From CAVVXN01 sp963772585 (GTDB taxonomy: Bacteria > Planctomycetota > PLA2 > JAEUHO01), in the NCBI GenBank assembly GCA_963772585.1, contig CAVYXV010000013.1:186001-250000 (forward strand): a stretch of DNA of 64,000 bases. Direction: 5' to 3'. The notes under the pieces were generated by a model. It searched no databases. It saw only the letters and a list, made by a program, of their open reading frames with translations, and was not told the DNA's origin. This document shows positions 42,266 through 50,770 of this stretch, in pieces (the stretch's first letter is position 1; every line of letters begins with the position of its first letter). Made by a program: the position numbers and the translations under genes.

Positions 42266-45200
42266 ATGCCGCGCCGGGACGACATTCACAGAATCCTGAT
42301 CGTCGGCTCGGGTCCCATCGTCATCGGTCAGGCCGCCGAGTTCGACTACTCGGGGACCCAGGCCCTCAAGGCCCTCCGCGAGGAGGGGTACGAGGTCATC
42401 CTCGTCAACAGCAATCCGGCGACCATCATGACCGACCCGGACATGGCGGACCGGACCTACGTGGAGCCCGTCACCGCCGAAACGCTGGAGAAGGTCATCG
42501 CCAAGGAGCGCCCCGACGCCCTCCTCCCGACGATGGGGGGGCAGACGGGCCTCAACGTCTCGATCGAGCTCTACGAGCGGGGCGTCCTCGACCGGTACGG
42601 CGTCACGATGCTCGCGGCCACCCCCGAGGTCATCCGCAAGGCAGAAAACCGGGAGGAGTTCCGGGCCGCCATGGTGAAGGTCGGCCTGGATCTGCCCCGG
42701 AGCCGGACGGTCCGGACCATCCAGGGCGCCATGGACGCGCGCGACGAGATCGGCCTGCCGTGCGTCATTCGCCCCTCGTTCACGATGGGTGGGACCGGAG
42801 GCGGCATCGCTTGGAACGTGGACGAGTACGCCGAGATCGCCCGCCGTGGCCTCGAACTCTCGCCAGTCAGCGAGATCCTCGTGGAGGAGAGCGTCTACGG
42901 GTGGAAGGAGTTCGAGCTCGAGGTGATGCGCGACTGCGCGGACAACGTCGTCATCATCTGCAGCATCGAGAACATCGACCCCATGGGCGTCCACACGGGC
43001 GACTCCATCACCGTCGCGCCCGCGCAGACCCTCACCGACCGCGAGTACCAGTCGATGCGGGACGCGGCGATCCGGGTCATCCGCGAGATCGGCGTGGAGA
43101 CGGGCGGCAGCAACATCCAGTTCGCCGTGGATCCGGCCACGGGCCGGATGGTGGTGATCGAGATGAACCCGCGCGTGTCCCGATCCTCGGCGCTGGCCAG
43201 CAAGGCGACCGGGTTTCCGATCGCGAAGATCGCGGCCAAACTGGCCGTGGGCTACAGGCTGGACGAACTCCCCAACGACATCACCAGGAAGACCCTGGCC
43301 TGCTTCGAGCCCACGATCGACTACGTGGTCACGAAGGTCCCCCGCTTCAACTTCGAGAAGTTCCCGGAAGCACCCGCGCTGCTCACCACGCAGATGCGCA
43401 GCGTCGGCGAGGCCATGGCCATCGGCCGGACTTTCCGGGAGAGCCTCCAGAAGGCGCTGCGGAGCCTCGAGACGGGGCGCGCCGGGTTCGGCATGGACCG
43501 CAAGGAGGCGGAGGAGACGCCGCTCTCCGACGAGGACCTCCGGCGACGGCTCAAGCGCCCCGGGCCGAACCGCATCTTCCGCGTCCGGGAGGCCTTCCGC
43601 CGGGGCTGGACGGTCGAGAACGTGGCCGGTCTCACCTGGTTCGACCCCTGGTTCCTGGAACAGATGCGCCTGTTGGGCGAGCGGGAACGGGAGCTCAGGT
43701 CCTACGGGTCGCTCGCCAGCACGCCGAACGACGTCCTTCGGCACGCGAAGCAGGACGGCTTCTCGGACCACCAGATCGGTCGAACCTACGGGGTATCCGA
43801 GTGGGAGGTGCGGGAGGAGCGGCTCCGACGCGGGATCCGTCCGGTCTACAAGGTCGTCGATACGTGCGCCGCCGAGTTCGAGGCCGAGACGCCGTACTAC
43901 TACTCTTCCTACGACGAGGAGGACGAACTCCGTCCCGCGAAGAAGGAGCGCATCGTGATCCTCGGGGGCGGCCCGAACCGGATCGGGCAGGGAGTCGAGT
44001 TCGACTACTGCTGCGTCCAAGCCGCCTTCGCGCTGAGGGAGGCCGGCTACGAGACGGTGATGGTCAACTCCAATCCGGAGACCGTGTCCACCGACTACGA
44101 CACCAGTGACGTTCTCTTCTTCGAACCACTCACCTCGGAACACGTGCTCGACGTCATCGAGCGCGTGAAGCCGAAGGGCGTCATCGTCCAGCTCGGTGGA
44201 CAGACGCCGCTCAACCTTGCCCGCGACCTCGAGCGCGCCGGTGTGCCCATCATCGGCACCTCGCCCGACTCCATCGACCTCGCCGGCGACCGCTCCCGCT
44301 TCAAGGGGCTGCTCGAGAAGCTCGGTCTCCGCCAGCCGACGAACGGCATCGCCACCGACGTCGCCGGCGCCCGCGAGGTGGCCCACCGCATCGGCTACCC
44401 CGTCCTCGTGCGACCGTCGTACGTGCTCGGGGGCCGCGCCATGGAGATCGTCTACGACGACGCGACGCTCGAACGCTACATGAAGGAGGCCGTGGAGGCC
44501 TCCCCGGAGAAGCCGGTCCTCATCGACAAGTTCCTCGAGGACGCCATCGAGGTCGACGTGGACGCTGTCGCCGACGGCACCCGCTGCATCATCGGCGGCG
44601 TGCTGGAGCACATCGAGGAAGCGGGCATCCACTCCGGCGACTCATCGTGCACGCTCCCGTCGTTCAGCCTGAAGCCACGCGTCCTGGAGGAGATCCGCGA
44701 GAGCACGCGGAAGCTGGCGGCCGCCCTCGAAGTCCGTGGCCTCATCAACGTCCAGTACGCGGTGAAGGACGGGGATGTCTACGTCCTCGAGGCGAACCCG
44801 CGGGCCAGCCGGACGATCCCCTTCGTGAGCAAGGCGACCGGGGTCCCCCTCGCCCGCTACGGCGCCCGGGTCATGGCCGGCGAGACGATCGCGGAAATCG
44901 GGGCCCCCGACGAAGTGATCCCGCCCTACTACGCGGTGAAGGAGCCCGTGTTCCCGTTCAACCGTTTCCAGGGAACGGACATCATCCTGGGGCCCGAGAT
45001 GCGGAGCACCGGCGAGGTCATGGGCATCGACCCCGACCTCCCCCAGGCCTTCGCCAAGGCGAAGCTCGGCGCCACGCACAAGCTCCCCAAGAGCGGCGCG
45101 ATCTTCCTGAGCGTGAAGGACGCCGACAAGCGCCTGGTCATCCAGCTCGCCCACCGTCTCGGGGCTCTCGGGTACGACCTCGTCGCCACCGAGGGAACCT

Positions 45201-45604
45201 GGCGCCTCCTCACGCGCTCCGGCGTGACCTGCCGGATGGTGCACAAGGTGGCCGACGGCGCCCGGCCCAACGTGCTCGACATCGTCAAGAACCGCGAGGT
45301 CCAGTTGATCGTGAACACGCCCAGCGGCCGCGGGGCGCGGACCGACGAGGGCTACATCCGGGGTGCCGCCGCGGTGCTGAACATCCCCTGCGTGACCACG
45401 ATGAGCGGCGCGGAGGCCCTGGTCCGGGCGCTGGAAGCCTACGACCGCGAGGACCTCACCGTCGGCGCGCTCCAGGAGTACCAGCAGAAGGCGCTGGTGA
45501 AGTCGGTCCCGTCCACCTCGGGGGCGGACGGGACGTCGCCGCAGCGACGCCGCTCTACTGCGCGAGCGGGACGCGCAGCGAAACCTCGATCTGCGGATTC
45601 TTGA
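42266..45604 (+). CDS. carB: Carbamoyl phosphate synthase large subunit
   Basis: A 1112-residue CarB that makes carbamoyl phosphate for pyrimidine and arginine synthesis. Both ATP-grasp halves are present: first VGSGPIVIGQAAEFDYSG and SFTMGGTGGGIAWN, second LGGGPNRIGQGVEFDYCC and RPSYVLGGRAMEIVYD. The C-terminal allosteric MGS-like domain has SVKDADKRLVIQLAHRLGALG and NTPSGRG. It is about 35 residues longer than usual: the tail is Ser/Arg/Ala-rich and lies opposite the 3' end of the convergent pilO-like gene (50-base overlap). carA is not in the window; pyrF lies far away. Confidence 0.96.
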   Translation: MPRRDDIHRILIVGSGPIVIGQAAEFDYSGTQALKALREEGYEVILVNSNPATIMTDPDMADRTYVEPVTAETLEKVIAKERPDALLPTMGGQTGLNVSIELYERGVLDRYGVTMLAATPEVIRKAENREEFRAAMVKVGLDLPRSRTVRTIQGAMDARDEIGLPCVIRPSFTMGGTGGGIAWNVDEYAEIARRGLELSPVSEILVEESVYGWKEFELEVMRDCADNVVIICSIENIDPMGVHTGDSITVAPAQTLTDREYQSMRDAAIRVIREIGVETGGSNIQFAVDPATGRMVVIEMNPRVSRSSALASKATGFPIAKIAAKLAVGYRLDELPNDITRKTLACFEPTIDYVVTKVPRFNFEKFPEAPALLTTQMRSVGEAMAIGRTFRESLQKALRSLETGRAGFGMDRKEAEETPLSDEDLRRRLKRPGPNRIFRVREAFRRGWTVENVAGLTWFDPWFLEQMRLLGERERELRSYGSLASTPNDVLRHAKQDGFSDHQIGRTYGVSEWEVREERLRRGIRPVYKVVDTCAAEFEAETPYYYSSYDEEDELRPAKKERIVILGGGPNRIGQGVEFDYCCVQAAFALREAGYETVMVNSNPETVSTDYDTSDVLFFEPLTSEHVLDVIERVKPKGVIVQLGGQTPLNLARDLERAGVPIIGTSPDSIDLAGDRSRFKGLLEKLGLRQPTNGIATDVAGAREVAHRIGYPVLVRPSYVLGGRAMEIVYDDATLERYMKEAVEASPEKPVLIDKFLEDAIEVDVDAVADGTRCIIGGVLEHIEEAGIHSGDSSCTLPSFSLKPRVLEEIRESTRKLAAALEVRGLINVQYAVKDGDVYVLEANPRASRTIPFVSKATGVPLARYGARVMAGETIAEIGAPDEVIPPYYAVKEPVFPFNRFQGTDIILGPEMRSTGEVMGIDPDLPQAFAKAKLGATHKLPKSGAIFLSVKDADKRLVIQLAHRLGALGYDLVATEGTWRLLTRSGVTCRMVHKVADGARPNVLDIVKNREVQLIVNTPSGRGARTDEGYIRGAAAVLNIPCVTTMSGAEALVRALEAYDREDLTVGALQEYQQKALVKSVPSTSGADGTSPQRRRSTARAGRAAKPRSADS

Positions 45605-46157
45605 TCTTGTCGAAGGGCGCGGCCGCGTTGTCCTTCACCTCGGCCACGTTCCAGTCGATCTGGCTGACGCGGTACCGTCCGCGCGACTCGATGTTCCAGA
45701 CGAGGTCGAGGAGTTGCCAGATCCTCGGGAGATCGCCGGTGGGTGACGTGTACTCGAAGCGCTGGGAGACCGTCTCGTAGGTTCCGCCGCCGCCCTTGAC
45801 GGTCGATTCGCCCGATGCGTAGGACTGCTTGAGGCCCGCCTTGGTGGCTACGGTCTCCATCATCTGACGCGGGACCGTGTTCCCCAGCCCGGAACCGCCC
45901 GACGCGCTCTTGAACGTCTCCGCGAGGGACTCGACCTCCCAGGAGAGATCGGGAATCGTCGAGGGGGGCCGCTCGGCCGCGCGCTCCTTGCCCTCGAAGC
46001 GCATCATCCCCACCAGTTGCTCGTTGGAGGTCTCGTAGTTCTTCCGGGTGTTCTCGATCACGAAGTAGAGGACGGCCATCACGACGACGAGCAGCGCCAT
46101 CGTGGTGCAGTACATCTTGAGCGGGTCGCCTTCCTTCTTCTTCTCGCCCTTGGCCAT
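45555..46157 (-). CDS. PilO-like type IV pilus/type II secretion inner-membrane protein
   Basis: A 200-residue protein with a basic cytoplasmic N-terminus (MAKGEKKKEGD), one membrane helix (MALLVVVMAVLYFVIE, about residues 20-36) and a periplasmic part with coiled-coil then alpha/beta ending in VSLRVPLAQ. This is the plan of PilO/GspM. AAGGAGGAG precedes ATG 46157, and the start overlaps the upstream stop as TGATG. Its position right after the PilM-PilN fusion gives the usual PilM-PilN-PilO order. Sequence similarity alone is weak, so the call rests on topology and context. Confidence 0.65.
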   Translation of the reverse strand: MAKGEKKKEGDPLKMYCTTMALLVVVMAVLYFVIENTRKNYETSNEQLVGMMRFEGKERAAERPPSTIPDLSWEVESLAETFKSASGGSGLGNTVPRQMMETVATKAGLKQSYASGESTVKGGGGTYETVSQRFEYTSPTGDLPRIWQLLDLVWNIESRGRYRVSQIDWNVAEVKDNAAAPFDKIKNPQIEVSLRVPLAQ

Positions 46158-47932
46158 CACTCCTCCTCCTTGAACCGGAAGTCGAAGGTGGATTGCCAGT
46201 GGCCGCCCACGAACTTCGTAGCGCCCTGCTCCACGACGCGCGCGGTCCGGGCGCGCTCCTTGAAGTACTCGCTCGCCTCGAACTGCTGCCGGACCACGTC
46301 GAACACCCCCTGATCGTCCACCTCGATCGTGACGGTGGCGGAACGCGGGCGGATGTCCATCTTCAGGATGCGGAAGTGACCCCCGAATTCGCCGCGCTCG
46401 CGCTTGTTGAGGGCACGGTAGACCTCGAGCCAGACCTTCACGGCGCTCGGGATCTCGGGGATGTCGCGGCGGAGTCCCAGCTCGTTCTGCAGCTTGCGGT
46501 AGCGGCCGAGCAGTTGCGACCGCAGCCACGCGGCGCGCGTGTAGTCTCGGGGCGCGTTGGCCAGCTTCCGCTGGATGATGGCCTGCGCCTCGTCCTCCGT
46601 CTTCGCCTCGACCTTCGTCAGGTAGGCCTTCTCGGCGGCCGTGTAGAGGGCTTCGGCGCGAGAGACCACGTACGTGTTCCGGTGCGTCTCGGCGTTCCGC
46701 TTCTTGACGGCCACGAACGCGAGCGAGAGGAGCACGAGAAAGAGAAGGGTGACCGACGTCGCCAGCGCATTCTTGACCACGTCGAACCGGTTCGTGGGCG
46801 CGAACTCGTCCTGGAGCAGCTCGACGCCGAGCGGATCGTAGCCGAGCATGCGCATCCCGCATCCCACCGCGGCGGGCGTCAGGGCCTGCTCCCGCTCGGC
46901 GTCCTCCACGCGGGCCTTCCAATCGAGGTGCTTCGCCAGGTCCACGCGCTCCACGGGAAGCCCGAAGCGCTCCTCGAAGGACTGCGCAAGGCCGGTCATC
47001 AACGACCCGCCGCCCGAGAGGAGGATCCGGTCCGGGCTCGCGTCCTCGCGCACGCTCGCCAGGGATCGCATGGCCTCGCGATGGAGCTTCTGCACGAACT
47101 GCAGGCTCTCGTCGGCGAGCGCCTCGCCCTCGATCCGGGCGAGACTCTTCTCGTCCTCGCCCGCCGGGGCGAGGCTGGAGACGGAGGCCAGGAGGTCGTC
47201 CGGGCGCGGGCCTTCGGGCAGCGTCACCTTCCGGCGCACCTCCTCGGCGTTCATGCCGAGCTCCCGGCTCGCCCGGCTCACGACGTGATCGATGCCGAGG
47301 CGGAAGGAGCGGATCGTCTGCGGCTTCCCGTCCGTGACGAGCATCAGCGTCGTGCTGCGGGCGCCGACGTCGATCAGCACCACGTTGGGGTGCTCTTCGA
47401 ACACGCCCGCCCCGGCGTAGGCCGTGAACACGGCCGTCGCGTCCAGATCCATCGAGGAAGGCTCGATGCCCGCCCCGCGGATGGTGCCGACGGCGGCGGC
47501 CAGAAGTTCCTTGGGGGACGCGAAGACGACGAGCCGGCTGCCATCGCGAGCCTGGCCCGTCTTGATCCAGTTGACCACCACGTCCTCGACGGAGTGGCTG
47601 TGGAGGTGGTTCTCCGCCTCGAACTTGACGACCTTGCGGATCTGGTCGTCCTCGGTGAAGGGGACCGTGATCTCCCGGATCATGCTCTCCCCCGCCGCGA
47701 ACGAGGCGCAGACGTCGTCCTTGGGGAGCTTCAGCTCCTCGAAGATCTCCTTGACGACGTTGCCGGCGATCAACTCCGGCGGGACGGGGGGCGCGTCCTC
47801 CTCGGTGGGGGGGCGCGGCGGCGGAATGTCGCGGATCGCCACGCGATGGACCTTGAAGGACTTCGCCGTGCCGCTGACCTCGACCACCTTGATGGTCCGG
47901 CTGCCGATGTCGAGTCCTACGGCCCTGGGCAT
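46157..47932 (-). CDS. pilM: PilM-PilN fusion (type IV pilus/type II secretion platform protein)
   Basis: A 591-residue protein. Residues 1-350 are the actin-like PilM ATPase: GLDIGSRTIKVVEVSG, VVLIDVGARSTTLMLV and RILLSGGGSLMTGLAQS. After that comes a single membrane helix (VTLLFLVLLSLAFVAV, about residues 390-406) and a periplasmic helical/ferredoxin-like part (to FRFKEEE) with PilN/GspL character. In most bacteria PilM and PilN are separate proteins that bind each other; here they are in one chain, similar to GspL where both parts are joined. ATG 47932 follows CTGGAGAG. It is the fifth gene of an operon starting with DUF1284 and an ECF sigma factor. Confidence 0.88.
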   Translation of the reverse strand: MPRAVGLDIGSRTIKVVEVSGTAKSFKVHRVAIRDIPPPRPPTEEDAPPVPPELIAGNVVKEIFEELKLPKDDVCASFAAGESMIREITVPFTEDDQIRKVVKFEAENHLHSHSVEDVVVNWIKTGQARDGSRLVVFASPKELLAAAVGTIRGAGIEPSSMDLDATAVFTAYAGAGVFEEHPNVVLIDVGARSTTLMLVTDGKPQTIRSFRLGIDHVVSRASRELGMNAEEVRRKVTLPEGPRPDDLLASVSSLAPAGEDEKSLARIEGEALADESLQFVQKLHREAMRSLASVREDASPDRILLSGGGSLMTGLAQSFEERFGLPVERVDLAKHLDWKARVEDAEREQALTPAAVGCGMRMLGYDPLGVELLQDEFAPTNRFDVVKNALATSVTLLFLVLLSLAFVAVKKRNAETHRNTYVVSRAEALYTAAEKAYLTKVEAKTEDEAQAIIQRKLANAPRDYTRAAWLRSQLLGRYRKLQNELGLRRDIPEIPSAVKVWLEVYRALNKRERGEFGGHFRILKMDIRPRSATVTIEVDDQGVFDVVRQQFEASEYFKERARTARVVEQGATKFVGGHWQSTFDFRFKEEE

Positions 47933-48007
47933 TCGGCGGTTCTCTCCAGAGGGTCCGGGCGGAACGGAGGATTATAGGGCCGTCCCGCCGGAGTCATGCG
48001 CGGGGGC

Positions 48008-48361
48008 TCATCGCTTCTCCCGGGTGCCATCGAGGACCTGCTGGACGTTGCGGGCGCAGTCCTCGTAGAGCTTGCGGAAGCGGTCCTTGTTCGCCTGCCT
48101 CAGTTCCCAGTGGAGGTGACCCAGTTGCTGATCGTAGCGGATCAGTTCCTGGCGGACCTTGTCCTCGGCGACCTTGTCGAGGTCGAATTCCCGGGCGTAG
48201 AGCTCCACGAGCTGGTCGATGCGGGCTTGGCCCGAGGTGGTCGGCTGGTCGGCGAGGAGGTCCTTCGTGCCGAAGGCGCGCAGGGCCCGGGAGGTGAAGA
48301 CCCCGAGCGAGAGCCCGGCGAGAAGCATCAGGATGGCGATGGTGCGGAGGCGGGGAACCAT
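48008..48361 (-). CDS. Small membrane-anchored helical protein (periplasmic metal-resistance/Spy-like fold)
   Basis: A 117-residue protein with an N-terminal membrane anchor or signal (RTIAILMLLAGLSLGVF) and a long charged helical part (ARIDQLVELYAREFDLDK, LIRYDQQLGHLHWELRQ). The pattern is that of the small periplasmic helical-hairpin proteins (ZraP/Spy/CnrX) but no metal-binding motif is obvious. ATG 48361 lies directly after the anti-sigma stop. It sits between the anti-sigma factor and PilM-PilN genes. A sensor role with the ECF sigma and anti-sigma pair is possible (CnrX-like arrangement), but this is inferred from context only. Confidence 0.65.
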   Translation of the reverse strand: MVPRLRTIAILMLLAGLSLGVFTSRALRAFGTKDLLADQPTTSGQARIDQLVELYAREFDLDKVAEDKVRQELIRYDQQLGHLHWELRQANKDRFRKLYEDCARNVQQVLDGTREKR

Positions 48362-48362
48362 G

Positions 48363-48830
48363 TCAGCGATCCCTTTCCGGCAGGTGCTGGCCCACGAAGG
48401 GCCTCAGCTCCCACGTCATCCGAACCTGGTGCTCGAGGCGGTCCTCGTCGAGGATCTGGAGCGCCTTGTCGATGTCCACGTAGCTCGCATGCGCGGGGTC
48501 GGGCCCCAGGACGGCCGAACCCACCAGGCCGGTCGCCAGCAGGATCACCGCGGCGGCGGCGTACCGCCACGCGGCGCGGTTCGTGCCCTGCCGCGTCCCG
48601 CCCCGGCCGTCGAGGATGCGAGCGGCGAGGCGGGGGGGGGCGAAACGGCTCGAGGCGATCCGGGTGTCTTCGCGCCAGAGGTCCATCGCCTCCTGCCAGC
48701 TCTCGAGCCGCTCGCGGCGTCGGGGGTCCTCGGCCAGTCGGCGTTCCAACCGCCGGCGGGCCTCGCCATCGACGCGTCCGTCGGCGTAGCGAGACTCCTC
48801 CCGGGTCCAGAGGTTCTTGGGGTCGTTCAC
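48363..48830 (-). CDS. Probable membrane anti-sigma factor
   Basis: A 155-residue protein. The N-terminal part is charged and helical (RYADGRVDGEARRRLERRL, a common anti-sigma-factor shape: short helix pair after DGRL/DGxxD). A membrane helix (YAAAAVILLATGLVGSAVLG, about residues 92-111) and a periplasmic tail follow. The zinc-binding HxxxCxxC motif of the ZAS class is absent. GTG 48830 overlaps the sigma factor stop as GTGA, the typical coupling of an ECF sigma with its antagonist. Function inferred from this pairing. Confidence 0.75.
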   Translation of the reverse strand: MNDPKNLWTREESRYADGRVDGEARRRLERRLAEDPRRRERLESWQEAMDLWREDTRIASSRFAPPRLAARILDGRGGTRQGTNRAAWRYAAAAVILLATGLVGSAVLGPDPAHASYVDIDKALQILDEDRLEHQVRMTWELRPFVGQHLPERDR

Positions 48831-49594
48831 GTGGGCATCTCCTCGTCGGTCGCGTGCCGACCCGAACGCCGGCGTTCCTCGGCCTCGAACGCCGCCTGCA
48901 AGCGGCGACGAGCCCGGAAGAGACGCGATTCGACCGTGCCGAGGCTCAGCCCCAAAACCTCGGCGATTTGCTGGTAGGTCAGACCTTCGAGCTCGCGCAG
49001 CGCGAGCACCGTACGGTAGCGCTCCGGGAGCGCGGCCACCGCTGCGCGGACCTGGAGTCTCAGCTCGCGGCGCTCCAGGCCCTCGATCACGTGCGGCTCG
49101 TCGCTGGGGATCCGCTGGGCGCTGGTCTCGTCGAGAGCCGCGAGCGGCCGGCGACTCCGCGCCTTGACGTAGTCCTTCGCCGAGTTCACGGCCACGCGGT
49201 AGAGCCACGTGTAGAGCGACGCATCGCCTTTGAAGGAGGCGATCCGGTACCACGCCTTCGTGAAGGTGGCCTGGACGACGTCCTCCACGGCGCTTCGATC
49301 CCGCAGCAACCCGGCGACGACCGCGGTGATCCGCTCGCCGTAGGCCGCGACGACCTCCTCGAGCGCCCGCTCGTCCCGCTCCTGCAGCCTCCGCACCCAG
49401 TCGGCCTGGGTCCGGCGGTCGGGCCCGGTCCGGATGGGGCGGCGGGCGGTGCGGGCGGCGGCGGAGGTGGGCAAGGAGGGGTCCTCGGGCCGGGGCGGCG
49501 GTCGGTCGGTGGCTGCCGGGTGCTTGGACGCCCCCGGGCCCGCGACCTTTCCCTTGTCGGAGTCCTCGGTCGGCCTCCGATCGCCGCCCTCCAT
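48827..49594 (-). CDS. ECF-family RNA polymerase sigma factor
   Basis: A 255-residue sigma-70 factor of the extracytoplasmic (group 4) type, with only regions 2 and 4. Region 2 shows AVEDVVQATFTKAWYRI and LYTWLYRVAVNSAKDYV; region 4 shows LPERYRTVLALRELEGLTY and VESRLFRARRRLQ. An N-terminal extension of about 65 residues, rich in Pro/Arg/Asp, is unusual and may be disordered. ATG 49594 directly follows the stop of the DUF1284 gene. The anti-sigma gene overlaps its end. Context suggests it controls the whole DUF1284-to-pilO operon, including itself. Confidence 0.92.
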   Translation of the reverse strand: MEGGDRRPTEDSDKGKVAGPGASKHPAATDRPPPRPEDPSLPTSAAARTARRPIRTGPDRRTQADWVRRLQERDERALEEVVAAYGERITAVVAGLLRDRSAVEDVVQATFTKAWYRIASFKGDASLYTWLYRVAVNSAKDYVKARSRRPLAALDETSAQRIPSDEPHVIEGLERRELRLQVRAAVAALPERYRTVLALRELEGLTYQQIAEVLGLSLGTVESRLFRARRRLQAAFEAEERRRSGRHATDEEMPT

Positions 49595-50029
49595 CTACCC
49601 CCCGTTCCGGAGGCGATCGACCCCTTCGGCGCACCAGCCCAGGGGCAACCAGGGGCACGTGGTGCAGACCGAGGGAAGATCGGCGCCTTGGACCTTCGCC
49701 CGGATCCGGGCGAGGATCTCCTCCCATGGGACGATCGTCCCTTCGGCCCACCCCAGTCTCGCCAGCACGGTCCGGTCCTGGGCGGCCATGTGCGCCTCGT
49801 GCCCCTCGCCGCCGAGGGTGCACCCGGCCTCGCCGCCGTGGGGACACGCTGCGCAGAGCGAGGCCGGCCGCGCCTCCAGGCGGACCCGCCGCCCCGGGTC
49901 GGCCGCGAAGGCCTCGGCGAGCGCCCGCATCCGCTGGACGAAGGCCTCCGAGTACCCCTTGCCCCGGAAGCCCTGGAAGCAGAGGACGTCGTGCGCGCGG
50001 AGGGGGATGGGATCCGGGAGGTCCGCCAC
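49595..50029 (-). CDS. DUF1284 cysteine-rich protein
   Basis: A 144-residue protein of the DUF1284 type: PIPLRAHDVLCFQGFRGKGYSEAFVQRM at the start, then two cysteine pairs/clusters SLCAACP...C and SVCTTCPWLPLGWC, together suggesting a metal or iron-sulfur site. Function of the family is not established. GTG 50029 is the only plausible start that avoids the antisense-like upstream extension. It immediately precedes the ECF sigma gene, with stop TAG and the next ATG adjacent. Confidence 0.75.
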   Translation of the reverse strand: MADLPDPIPLRAHDVLCFQGFRGKGYSEAFVQRMRALAEAFAADPGRRVRLEARPASLCAACPHGGEAGCTLGGEGHEAHMAAQDRTVLARLGWAEGTIVPWEEILARIRAKVQGADLPSVCTTCPWLPLGWCAEGVDRLRNGG

Positions 50030-50223
50030 CCCCGCGATTGTAGGCGGCCGCCGTGTCCTCGCTCCAGGGCCTCGCCGTACCCGTCGAGGGACAGCGGCGG
50101 AGGCGGGACCTGCGACGGGTTCGAACCACAAGTCCTTGGGAACGCATCGGTTGCGACGACGGACGGGGATCCGGCACGCCGTGTGGGAGGAGGGGGGCCG
50201 TCAACCGAGCAAGGAGATCCACG

Positions 50224-50637
50224 ATGCAACCCACCCGCCTGATGCTCCCCCTGGCCCTCGTCGTTCTCGGGCTCGTCGCCGCCGCGCCGGCCGCGCTGGC
50301 CGCCCCCGCCACGGCCCTCGCGCCCGCCCCCACCGTCCTTCTTCCGGGCGGCGTCCACCTGGGGATCGGCGTGGGCATCCGCGTGCCGATCCGCGCGCCC
50401 CGCCATCGCACCGTCGTGGTCGCCCCCAGCGGGCACTACGAGACGCGCATCGAGCGCGTGTGGGTCCCGGGTGGCGCGCTGCTCGGCTACGACGTCTACG
50501 GCAACCCCGTCCTCACCCGCGGCTACTGGACCGAGCGCCGTATCCAGGTCTGGGTGCCCTACCGCGTGATCCGGCGCCAGGTCGTCCGACCGGCCCCCCG
50601 CGTCGGGGTCGGCGTGGGATTCGGCTTCGGTTTCTGA
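50224..50637 (+). CDS. Small exported glycine/valine-rich protein
   Basis: A 137-residue protein with a signal peptide (LMLPLALVVLGLVAAAPAALA). The mature part has HYETRIERVWVPGG and RGYWTERRIQVWVPY, a repeated basic-aromatic pattern seen in exported proteins of unknown function, and a C-terminus of alternating Val/Gly/Phe (VGVGVGFGFGF), which could be a sticky or beta-structured end. AAGGAG precedes ATG 50224. It is divergent from the DUF1284 gene and ends at a strong terminator. I do not recognise a named family. Confidence 0.7.
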   Translation: MQPTRLMLPLALVVLGLVAAAPAALAAPATALAPAPTVLLPGGVHLGIGVGIRVPIRAPRHRTVVVAPSGHYETRIERVWVPGGALLGYDVYGNPVLTRGYWTERRIQVWVPYRVIRRQVVRPAPRVGVGVGFGFGF

Positions 50638-50703
50638 TGCGGGGTCGTCGATTCCCCGACTGTTGACTCGCTGACCGCTATCTCCTTTCCCCTTGGATGT
50701 TCG

Positions 50704-50734
50704 GACCCCGGCCCTCGCCTGCAGGGCCGGGGTC
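50704..50734. terminator. Bidirectional terminator between exported protein and alcohol dehydrogenase genes
   Basis: A perfect 12-bp stem (50704-50715 with 50723-50734) with a seven-base loop is followed by GTTTCGTT. It lies between the stop of the small exported protein gene (50637) and the stop of the convergent alcohol dehydrogenase gene (50771), and can serve both. Confidence 0.8.
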
Positions 50735-50770
50735 GTTTCGTTCGTGGGGGCGCGGGCCTCCCCCGCGCCG

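Noticed and set aside
42029..44632. Long minus-strand open frame opposite carB
   Set aside because: It is antisense to an unmistakable CarB and of low-complexity composition.
50110..50135. GGGTTCGAACC looking like a tRNA T-arm
   Set aside because: No matching T-stem, anticodon arm or acceptor stem can be drawn around it.
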